From NCBI GenBank assembly GCA_001512945.1, contig LFTF01000058.1, forward strand, positions 1-13,146: DNA of 13,146 bases, written 5' to 3'. Source of the DNA: Clostridiales bacterium DTU023 (GTDB taxonomy: Bacteria > Bacillota > Clostridia > Saccharofermentanales > DTU023). The translations under genes were made by a program, and so were the position numbers. This document shows positions 7,212 to 13,146 of this stretch, in pieces. The notes under the pieces were generated by a model. The model searched no databases. It was not told the origin of the DNA and worked only from the letters and a program-made list of their open reading frames with translations. Position 1 is the first letter of the stretch. Every line of letters starts with the position of its first letter.

Positions 7212-8966
7212 ATGTATAAACAATTCCCTGATCTGTCGATCATAGACCCAAGTTTCCAGGAATATTTCGAAATCCCTGATGAAACGATGTTTTCGATCGT
7301 TGAGAAGATGTGTCGCGAAAGACCGGACGAGCCCGCTCTCTCCTATCTCGGCGCGCGCATGACATACCGTGAACTGAGCCGGGAGATTGACAATTGTGCT
7401 CGCGGGCTTTCGGCGATTGGCTTCACAAGTGACGACGTCTTTGCCATCTGTCTTCCCAATATTCCGGAGACGGTGATTCTGTTCTATGCTGTTAATCGGT
7501 TGGGTGGTATCTGTAATATGATCCATCCCTTGGCACCTGCAGCCAATGTATTGGAGATCGTCAAAGAAACGGGCAGCCGTTTCCTGTGCTTTCCGGAGAT
7601 CTTTCTCGGACGACTTGCCGCGCCTATTGAATCACACCGCGAACAGTCCCCTCTCCATCACATCCTCATCGCGCCGATGGCTCGATCGGGAGATGTACTT
7701 AGCCGTGCCGGACTGTGGCTGACTAAGGCGGCCAAAGCAAACCGTCTGATGCCAAAAAATGATGTCTGGATACGCTGGGGTGATCTGGTGCGAGCAGGAA
7801 ACAAATCGAATCACGATTCCACCGATAAACCTGCCGATCCAGACCGCGTCGCCGTTTATCTCCACAGTGGAGGCACCACAGGGGAAGCAAAGACAGTGAT
7901 GCTATCCGACCGAAATTTTAACGGTATTGCGTGTCAGATCTTTACCCAATTCGGCGTACCGATCGATGCACCCCGCCCCTTTGGTGAATCTTTTGTCACA
8001 ATTCTTCCTCTCTTCCACGGATTCGGCCTTTGCATCGGGATGCACGCGATGCTCGTCAACGGAGCGTGCTGTATTCTCGTACCACAGTTTTCCACAAAAA
8101 AATTCGCCACGATCGTCCGCAAACAAAGACCAACGCTTATCGCCGGGGTTCCGACACTCTTCGAAGCCGTTCTCAACGCGCCTGAAATGGAAGCGGTAGA
8201 CTTTTCCTGCTTTGAGGCGCTATTCTGCGGCGGCGACTCACTGACTCCCGAACTCAAGGAACGGTTTGACCGTTTCCTCTCAAAACATGGCTCTTCCTGC
8301 CGCCTTCGTGAAGGTTATGGCTTAACGGAAACAGTCACCGTCTGCAGTGTGACACATGATGCTTCTTCGGACCGCAGTGGAGTAGGGCTCCCTCTTTCTA
8401 ACATGGAAATGAAAATCGTCGATCTTGAAACCAAAGAACTTATGCCCGACGGAGAAATCGGTGAGATCTGTGTGACGGGCCCGATGGTGATGAAAGGTTA
8501 TCTCAATCAACCACAAACAACTGCCGAGGCGCTTGTTCCGCATAGCGACGGCAAGGTTTGGGTCGAGACAGGCGATCTGGGATTTCGCGATCCTGATGGT
8601 TTTTATCACTTCACAAGTCGCATGAAGCGCATGCTCAAGGTGTCAGGTGTTCCCATTTTTCCCATCCAGGTTGAAAATATCATCGCCGAGTTCCCGGAAG
8701 TACTGCAGGTCGCGGCAATTGGTATACCCCATCCGTATCAGATGGAGGTCGTCAAAGTCTTTTTACGTGTCAAAGAAGGAACGGATAAATCAACGCTTGA
8801 ACAATCGATCGTAAAATCTGTCAGCGAACGCCTCCTCCGATATGCCGTTCCAAAAGAATTTGAGTATCTTGATGAGTTCCCCAAAACCCTAATCGGCAAG
8901 ATCGATTTCAAGGTACTTGAAGAACGCGAAAGACAAAAACATGATTCCGCAACAAGCGATGCGTAG
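7212..8966 (+). CDS. AMP-dependent synthetase/ligase, probable long-chain acyl-CoA ligase-like
   Basis: 584 residues of the class I adenylate-forming superfamily. Members activate a carboxylate with ATP and usually pass it to CoA. The P-loop HSGGTTGEAK is at 218-227, followed by LPLFHGFG (265-272). The adenine-binding REGYGLTET is at 366-374 and the ribose-binding motif VETGDLGFRDPDG at 451-463. The hinge and A8 region is SRMKRMLKVSG (469-479), and the catalytic lysine is Lys563 in LIGKIDFK near the C-terminus. A stretch at about 140-205 is longer than in compact members and has no motif I know. The substrate cannot be told from sequence; a fatty acid is the default guess, and an aryl acid is possible. 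AGGAAGG lies five bases before the ATG. It is the only plus-strand gene, divergent from radA and convergent with the HAD gene (9 bases between stops), with no terminator seen there. Confidence 0.88.
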   Translation: MYKQFPDLSIIDPSFQEYFEIPDETMFSIVEKMCRERPDEPALSYLGARMTYRELSREIDNCARGLSAIGFTSDDVFAICLPNIPETVILFYAVNRLGGICNMIHPLAPAANVLEIVKETGSRFLCFPEIFLGRLAAPIESHREQSPLHHILIAPMARSGDVLSRAGLWLTKAAKANRLMPKNDVWIRWGDLVRAGNKSNHDSTDKPADPDRVAVYLHSGGTTGEAKTVMLSDRNFNGIACQIFTQFGVPIDAPRPFGESFVTILPLFHGFGLCIGMHAMLVNGACCILVPQFSTKKFATIVRKQRPTLIAGVPTLFEAVLNAPEMEAVDFSCFEALFCGGDSLTPELKERFDRFLSKHGSSCRLREGYGLTETVTVCSVTHDASSDRSGVGLPLSNMEMKIVDLETKELMPDGEIGEICVTGPMVMKGYLNQPQTTAEALVPHSDGKVWVETGDLGFRDPDGFYHFTSRMKRMLKVSGVPIFPIQVENIIAEFPEVLQVAAIGIPHPYQMEVVKVFLRVKEGTDKSTLEQSIVKSVSERLLRYAVPKEFEYLDEFPKTLIGKIDFKVLEERERQKHDSATSDA

Positions 8967-8975
8967 TTTAATGCG

Positions 8976-9671
8976 TCACGACGGTGTTGTCAGCATGCGC
9001 CGGATATAATCAACAATTTCATCGGGAGTTTCCGCGAGAAGATCAGGGGCAAGCGCTTCAAGCTCTTGTCTTGGCCGGAAACCCCATGTCACCGCGATTG
9101 TTTGCATGCCGGCCGCCCGACCCGTAAGGATATCGATATCACTGTCCCCTATAAAAAATGAATCTGCCGGATTTGCCTTAAGTTTCCTCAAAATACTAAA
9201 GGCCGATGTCGGGTCGGGTTTTAAAGGTACAAAGCGCCGAGCTCCACGAACAGCAGAAAACAGGCCGGGAGGGAATGAGGAAGCGATGACATCGGGCGTT
9301 ACTTTGTCGATCTTATTTGTAAGTACGGCAAGTTTCAAACCCATAGATGCCACTTCGTCAAGCATTGCCGGTATTCCTTCGAATGGCCTCACTTGATAGC
9401 TACTGAAACTGGGATAAATTTCGGCAAAAATACGGTATGCCTGATCGATCATCGAACGATCCTTTACTCCCGACACGGCCATCATCCGTTCAATGAGGAC
9501 TCGTAAACCACCTCCGAGAAAAGTTTCAATCATCAGACTATCAATAGACGGAAGTCCGAGTCTTGCCAACGTTTCATTGCAGGCCTTGACAAGTGATGGG
9601 AGCGTATTGAGAAGTGTTCCGTCAAGATCGAATATGGCCGCGCGAACTTTCTGTCTTTTAGAACTAAACAT
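8976..9671 (-). CDS. HAD-superfamily hydrolase, phosphoglycolate phosphatase-like
   Basis: 231 residues. All four HAD motifs are visible: IFDLDGTLLNT with nucleophile Asp15 and acid/base Asp17, VLTNK with Thr118, LKPDP with Lys151, and FIGDSDIDI with Asp176 and Asp180. The alpha-helical cap (about 22-90) sits between motifs I and II, as in subfamily IA enzymes such as Gph and PpaX. These remove phosphate from small metabolites (2-phosphoglycolate, nucleotides) or hydrolyse pyrophosphate; the exact substrate is open. The start is the ATG at 9669-9671 with GGAG seven bases upstream. A frame open to 9821 would run backwards through the tRNA gene, so its first 50 codons are not real. Only 25 bases separate the tRNA terminator from this start, so no separate promoter fits easily. 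The 3' end meets the convergent ligase gene. Confidence 0.9.
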   Translation of the reverse strand: MFSSKRQKVRAAIFDLDGTLLNTLPSLVKACNETLARLGLPSIDSLMIETFLGGGLRVLIERMMAVSGVKDRSMIDQAYRIFAEIYPSFSSYQVRPFEGIPAMLDEVASMGLKLAVLTNKIDKVTPDVIASSFPPGLFSAVRGARRFVPLKPDPTSAFSILRKLKANPADSFFIGDSDIDILTGRAAGMQTIAVTWGFRPRQELEALAPDLLAETPDEIVDYIRRMLTTPS

Positions 9672-9695
9672 TGGCTTACTCCATTCCCGTATTGA

Positions 9696-9733
9696 TAAAA
9701 AAACACCCGCCTTTATTGAGCAGGTGCTTTTTT
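9696..9733 (-). terminator. Intrinsic terminator of tRNA-Ala, symmetrical
   Basis: Directly after the encoded CCA the minus strand reads A6, an 8 bp stem (GCACCTGC at 9720-9727 with GCGGGTGT at 9703-9710, including two G-U pairs), a 9-base loop and T7. The A and T runs can extend the stem. This is a good terminator for the tRNA transcript. The A/T symmetry means it could also act on plus-strand transcripts that read through from the ligase gene. Confidence 0.85.
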
Positions 9734-9808
9734 GGTGGACGATAAGAGATTCGAACTCTCGACCTCTGCGATGCGAACGCAGCGCTCTCCCAACTGAGCT
9801 AATCGCCC
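9733..9808 (-). tRNA. tRNA-Ala (anticodon CGC)
   Basis: A full 76-base cloverleaf with encoded CCA (9733-9735). The acceptor stem is GGGCGAT/ATCGTCC with discriminator A; its third pair is G3:U70, the main identity element for AlaRS. The D arm is GCTC/GAGC, and the anticodon stem CTGCG/CGCAG has loop TTCGCAT, giving anticodon CGC at 9773-9775, which reads codon GCG. The T arm is GAGAG/CTCTT with loop TTCGAAT. All stems pair, with only G-U wobbles at 3:70 and 49:65. It stands alone, with its own promoter and terminator. Confidence 0.97.
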
Positions 9809-9840
9809 AAGTACGCGCCACTTCTATAGGCGCCTTTGCT

Positions 9841-9868
9841 ATTTTATCATATGTCCGTCGTTTGTCCA
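9841..9868 (-). promoter_or_regulatory. Promoter of tRNA-Ala
   Basis: On the minus strand TGGACA (9863-9868, five of six -35 matches) is followed by 16 bases and TAAAAT (9841-9846, five of six -10 matches). The -10 is preceded by TGA, giving the extended form TGATAAAAT. The start would be near 9834, about 25 bases before the mature tRNA. That leader can form a short GCGCC/GGCGC hairpin (9829-9833 with 9815-9819). Confidence 0.75.
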
Positions 9869-9888
9869 GTAAGCAATAACCACTTCAC

Positions 9889-10698
9889 TTATCCATAAAG
9901 CCAGCCGATAATTAGATTAGATAGCCGGACCGGTAAAATCTTGAACACAACCAGCACACTCCTGTAAAAGAAGCCTAGTCCGTACAACGGTTTGGGGTTA
10001 CCCTTTTTGGCGATCCTGATTATTCTCTTCGCGATGACTTCAGGCTCCGCACCGGTTCGCTCATCATGTTCCATTTTGGCGATCGATTGTCCACATCGGT
10101 CATCACAAGTAGCCTCTGGACATGCGTACTTGTCTCGATTGTTGGTAAACGGCGTCGCGACATCACCCGGCATGACGGCAATCACACGTATTCCCGCCTG
10201 CTTTAATTCTGTGTTCAAGGCAAGTGCAAGCATGTTGAGACTTGCCTTGGTGCATGAATAGAAACTCTGATAAGGCAACGAAACGACCGCCGCGACAGAA
10301 CTTGTCAGAATAATACGGCCCTTCGCGGCCTCAAGATAAGCAAGGCTGTTTCGGATCACTTCAATTGACGAAAACAAATTGACATCGAACTGCCTTGCAA
10401 CAAGTTCCTTTGGCGTGTCGGCAATCGCGCCCGCTATACCGTATCCTGCATTAGAGAAAAGTATATCTAGCGAACTGGTAAGTGTAGAAACTTTCTCGAA
10501 CGCTTGTCCCAGTGCCTGGTCGTCGGTTATGTCACAGGCAATCTGATGCAGGGCTCCGCCCGTCGCAAACGATGTTACAGGAAGGACTGTCCTCGACACA
10601 CTGATTACCTCGCAGCCCTCACGAAGCAATGAATCGACGATCGCCTTACCGATGCCCGAACTACCACCAGTCACCAATGCTTTTTGGATACTGAACAT
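9889..10698 (-). CDS. Short-chain dehydrogenase/reductase (SDR) with hydrophobic C-terminus
   Basis: 269 residues, a classical SDR that uses NAD(P)H to reduce or oxidise a carbonyl or alcohol; the substrate is unknown. The cofactor motif TGGSSGIG is at 10-17 and NAG at 83-85. The catalytic tetrad is Asn107, Ser134, Tyr147 and Lys151 (YSCTK), followed by PG at 177-178. Residues 193-202 carry three cysteines (C193, C198, C202). The last 30 residues are hydrophobic with scattered basic residues (GLGFFYRSVLVVFK onward), suggesting membrane contact. The start at 10698 puts the Rossmann fold at the usual distance from the N-terminus and follows GGGGG by five bases. The open frame extends to 10758, but a good extended -10 box falls inside that extension. 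It lies downstream of hppA, separated by a terminator. Confidence 0.9.
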   Translation of the reverse strand: MFSIQKALVTGGSSGIGKAIVDSLLREGCEVISVSRTVLPVTSFATGGALHQIACDITDDQALGQAFEKVSTLTSSLDILFSNAGYGIAGAIADTPKELVARQFDVNLFSSIEVIRNSLAYLEAAKGRIILTSSVAAVVSLPYQSFYSCTKASLNMLALALNTELKQAGIRVIAVMPGDVATPFTNNRDKYACPEATCDDRCGQSIAKMEHDERTGAEPEVIAKRIIRIAKKGNPKPLYGLGFFYRSVLVVFKILPVRLSNLIIGWLYG

Positions 10699-10739
10699 AC
10701 ACACCCCCATCACCACAGCGTGTTCAACCAATTGCACTG

Positions 10740-10748
10740 ATTTTAGCA
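10740..10748 (-). promoter_or_regulatory. Extended -10 promoter for the SDR gene
   Basis: TGCTAAAAT on the minus strand matches TGnTATAAT with one mismatch. No good -35 is present (CGGACA lies 19 bases away). Transcription would start near 10733, inside the longer open frame, giving a leader of about 35 bases before the chosen start at 10698. Confidence 0.45.
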
Positions 10749-10803
10749 TAGAGTGCATTTACTCTGTCCGTAAAACCAATATGACTCATCACCCTTTCTA
10801 TTA

Positions 10804-10846
10804 TAAAAAAACGGGCGTCACCCCGGAGAACCCGGATAACGCCCGC
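10804..10846 (-). terminator. Intrinsic terminator of hppA
   Basis: The minus strand has CGGGCGT (10839-10845) pairing with ACGCCCG (10812-10818). An inner CCGG/CCGG helix lies within the loop, and T7 (10805-10811) follows. It starts about 25 bases past the hppA stop. Confidence 0.88.
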
Positions 10847-10869
10847 TTGTCATACTAAAAAGAATAAAG

Positions 10870-13053
10870 TCAGCTTAAAAGTGACTGAATCCACCCTAGC
10901 AGATTGAAACGAGCGAAAACCACACCCATGACCAGTGAGATGACGGACATGATTTTGATCAAAATATCAAGTGAAGGTCCGACTGTATCTTTAAGCGGGT
11001 CACCTATCGTATCTCCCACAATGGCGTGATTGTGCTCATCCGATCCACGGCCTATTCCTTCAACTCCGCCGACTTCAATAAACTTCTTGGCATTGTCCCA
11101 TGCCCCGCCGGCATTTCCGGTAAAAATCGCGAGCATGATGGCAGACAACGTTGCACCGATTAATAGACCGGCAACAAAAAGAGGTCCGAAGACGAAGCCT
11201 GAGATAACAGGGAACAAAACGGCGAAAAGTGACGCTTTCCTCATCTCTTTCAACGCGCCTTTTGAGGAGATCGCGATGCATGTCTGGTAATCAGGTAATA
11301 CCTCTCCCTCGAGCAGTCCCTTGATATCGCGGAACTGGCGGCGAACCTCTACGACCATAAGCCGAGCAGTCTTCGTCACGGAATCGATCAGCATCCCAGA
11401 GAACATAAATGGAACCGCTCCCCCAACAATCAGCCCGACGAGCGTCAATGGCTGAATCGCGTCCAGAATAATTCGTTCTGACGGCGGAGTGAAGGTGAAG
11501 AGATACGATGTCATCATGGACAGCGCGGCAAGCGCAGCAGATCCGATCGCAAATCCTTTACCAATCGCGGCAGTCGTGTTGCCTACCGCGTCAAGCGTGT
11601 CTGTAATCTGGCGAACTTCGTTATCGAGGAAACTCATCTCCGCGATACCACCGGCGTTGTCGGCAATCGGCCCGTATGTATCGACAGAGACGGTCGCGGT
11701 GACGAAAGAAAGCATACCCGTCGCAGCCATAGCAACTCCGTACATGCCAGCAAGCTGATAAGCGCCGAGTATAGCGACTCCCAATGTGACACAAGGATAC
11801 ATCGTTGATTTCATGCCGACGGATAGCCCCTCGGTGACCGTAAGGGCAACTCCCTGGCGGGTAGCTTCCGCGATAAGCTTGGTCGGTTTATAAGAATAAC
11901 TCGTGTAATACTCAGCGAACATGCCGACGACAATTCCACCGATCACGCCCATGCTGGCGGCAAGTAACGGTGATAACCAGCCTGCTAAAAAGTTTGCATT
12001 TTTGAGCTCAACCGCGCTCATATCGCTGAACATGAACCACGCCAGCACTGCTCCAAATACAAGAGTCAGACCGGCCGAGATCCACGTCGTTATGTTGAGT
12101 TCTTTGTGCGGATTTTCTGAGATCTTCTTTTTCATAAGAAGTGACATAATCCCTATCACACAGGCAACAAGTCCGCCTGCCGCAAATATGAGAGGGAAAT
12201 TGATCATGGCTTTAACCATGGTCTTGCTGAGATCGGTGTGGTGACTGCGGAATAGCTCACAGGCCAAAATAACCGCTGACATAATCGCGCCAACGTATGA
12301 TTCGAGGAGGTCAGAACCGAGGCCGGCCACGTCACCGACGTTGTCACCAACGTTGTCCGCGATCGTCGCAGGATTTCTTGCGTCATCTTCAGGAATGTCG
12401 TACTCTGTTTTGCCGACAAGGTCTGCGCCCATGTCAGCTGCTTTGGTATAGATGCCGCCGCCGACACGGTTGAACATGGCGATGATCGAGCATCCCAGCG
12501 CATAACCTGCTAGGGTGATTGTAAACGTTGTGGGCAATCCCCACCAATTGACATGCTCAATTCCTTCGAGAATATCATTCATCTGGCCAAGCGCTTGTCC
12601 GAAAACAAGATAAACGATCAGGATGCCAAGGAGCGCAAACCCCCCGACACACAATCCCATAACCGTACCTCCGCGGTAAGCAACCTTTAATGTTTCGCCA
12701 AGGCTTCGCGTTATGCGTGCTTTGTTTGTCACGCGAACATTAGAATACGTCGCGATCTTCATACCGATATATCCGGCAAGCGCGCTCATGATCGCGCCGA
12801 TCACAAATGCCACCGCCATTTGCCAGGTAATCATCACACCAAGCACAACGGCAATTACAGCGGCAATCATTGCGACTACTCTGTATTCATAATTGATAAA
12901 CGTTGCCGCGCCACCACGGATAGCCGCAGCGATTTCCTTCATCCGATCCGTTCCCTCATCCATGCGCTTGACGGCATAGAAATTGACAGCTGCGTATGTA
13001 AGGGCGGAAATGACCCCAAAAGACACAATAATCGTTAAGATGACAAGACTCAT
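10870..13053 (-). CDS. hppA: K+-dependent membrane-bound pyrophosphatase (ion-pumping, H+ and/or Na+)
   Basis: 727 residues with about 16 hydrophobic segments, normal for this family. It hydrolyses cytoplasmic pyrophosphate and pumps ions out across the membrane. The pyrophosphate/Mg site is clear: GGGIYTKAADMGADLVGK (198-215), then EDDARNPATIADNVGDNVGD (222-241), and near the C-terminus GDTIGDPLKDTVGP (680-693). GNTTAAIGKGFA (491-502) has Ala495 where K+-independent enzymes have Lys, so it should need K+. DLLES (248-252) places a Glu where sodium-pumping relatives have one; this hints at Na+ transport but does not prove it. The ATG at 13051-13053 has AGGAG seven bases upstream; a GTG two codons earlier is too close to that site. 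The upstream 93 bases hold a GGAAATTTCC palindrome (13084-13093) and no convincing promoter. The gene ends at a strong terminator. Confidence 0.96.
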   Translation of the reverse strand: MSLVILTIIVSFGVISALTYAAVNFYAVKRMDEGTDRMKEIAAAIRGGAATFINYEYRVVAMIAAVIAVVLGVMITWQMAVAFVIGAIMSALAGYIGMKIATYSNVRVTNKARITRSLGETLKVAYRGGTVMGLCVGGFALLGILIVYLVFGQALGQMNDILEGIEHVNWWGLPTTFTITLAGYALGCSIIAMFNRVGGGIYTKAADMGADLVGKTEYDIPEDDARNPATIADNVGDNVGDVAGLGSDLLESYVGAIMSAVILACELFRSHHTDLSKTMVKAMINFPLIFAAGGLVACVIGIMSLLMKKKISENPHKELNITTWISAGLTLVFGAVLAWFMFSDMSAVELKNANFLAGWLSPLLAASMGVIGGIVVGMFAEYYTSYSYKPTKLIAEATRQGVALTVTEGLSVGMKSTMYPCVTLGVAILGAYQLAGMYGVAMAATGMLSFVTATVSVDTYGPIADNAGGIAEMSFLDNEVRQITDTLDAVGNTTAAIGKGFAIGSAALAALSMMTSYLFTFTPPSERIILDAIQPLTLVGLIVGGAVPFMFSGMLIDSVTKTARLMVVEVRRQFRDIKGLLEGEVLPDYQTCIAISSKGALKEMRKASLFAVLFPVISGFVFGPLFVAGLLIGATLSAIMLAIFTGNAGGAWDNAKKFIEVGGVEGIGRGSDEHNHAIVGDTIGDPLKDTVGPSLDILIKIMSVISLVMGVVFARFNLLGWIQSLLS

Positions 13054-13146
13054 CTTCACACTCCTTATAATTTATTTAAGCAAGGAAATTTCCGCGCAAA
13101 AGGCACACCTCTCCCCACTTACACCTTATAGATAGTAACATTGAAA

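Noticed and set aside
9672..9821. N-terminal extension of the HAD protein by 50 codons
   Set aside because: The extension is a translation of the tRNA-Ala gene and its terminator. The ATG at 9669-9671 with GGAG upstream is the real start.
9493..9879. Plus-strand open frame of 128 codons
   Set aside because: It is antisense to the HAD gene and tRNA; its middle is the well-known false peptide from the reverse complement of a tRNA.
10699..10758. Longer start for the SDR at 10758 or 10749
   Set aside because: An extended -10 box overlaps this region, and the added 20 residues precede the Rossmann fold without any SDR counterpart. Not fully excluded.
13054..13059. GTG start of hppA two codons upstream
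   Set aside because: It is one base from the AGGAG site; the ATG at 13051-13053 has a normal 7-base spacing.
13084..13093. GGAAATTTCC palindrome upstream of hppA as an operator
   Set aside because: A single 10-base perfect palindrome can occur by chance, and no second copy or clear promoter is nearby.
1..13146. Mobile elements, CRISPR arrays, phage or defence genes
   Set aside because: No transposase, integrase, array-like repeat or defence-type domain was seen on either strand; gene content is housekeeping.

Overview
The window is ordinary bacterial chromosome with tightly packed genes. It holds nine protein genes (one cut by the left edge) and one tRNA, and no gap exceeds 300 bases. Eight protein genes and the tRNA lie on the minus strand; only the acyl-CoA ligase-like gene is on the plus strand. 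I see no insertion sequence, phage gene, CRISPR array or attachment site. The organism is probably a Bacillota member, perhaps Clostridia. The reasons are purine-rich AGGAGG-type ribosome binding sites, the cysteine-rich insert in AlaRS, radA directly upstream of ispD, the MEP isoprenoid pathway and a K+-dependent membrane pyrophosphatase. This placement is inference, because no 16S or marker search was possible.

Layout from left to right: a partial HIT-family protein (1-230); alaS (282-2948); a single-pass membrane protein with an apparently dead PP2C-type domain inside the cell and a LysM domain outside (3032-4777); ispD (4903-5610); radA (5634-7040); an AT-rich divergent promoter region (7041-7211); a class I adenylate-forming ligase on the plus strand (7212-8966); a HAD phosphatase (8976-9671) converging on it; tRNA-Ala(CGC) with its own promoter and terminator (9733-9808); a short-chain dehydrogenase (9889-10698); and hppA, a membrane pyrophosphatase (10870-13053).

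Most genes are housekeeping. AlaRS charges tRNA-Ala, and the tRNA in this window carries the G3:U70 pair that AlaRS reads. AlaRS and the ligase release pyrophosphate, which the membrane pyrophosphatase could turn into an ion gradient. RadA serves recombination repair, and IspD makes a precursor for isoprenoids such as the undecaprenyl carrier. The most unusual gene is the PP2C-like/LysM protein. All its recognisable metal-binding aspartate positions look replaced, and a tandem imperfect direct repeat lies upstream of it. Several genes sit directly behind another gene's terminator with little room for a promoter, notably the HAD gene behind the tRNA and alaS behind the LysM gene.

Four annotated starts (LysM gene, HAD, SDR, hppA) are internal to longer open frames and were chosen from ribosome binding sites.
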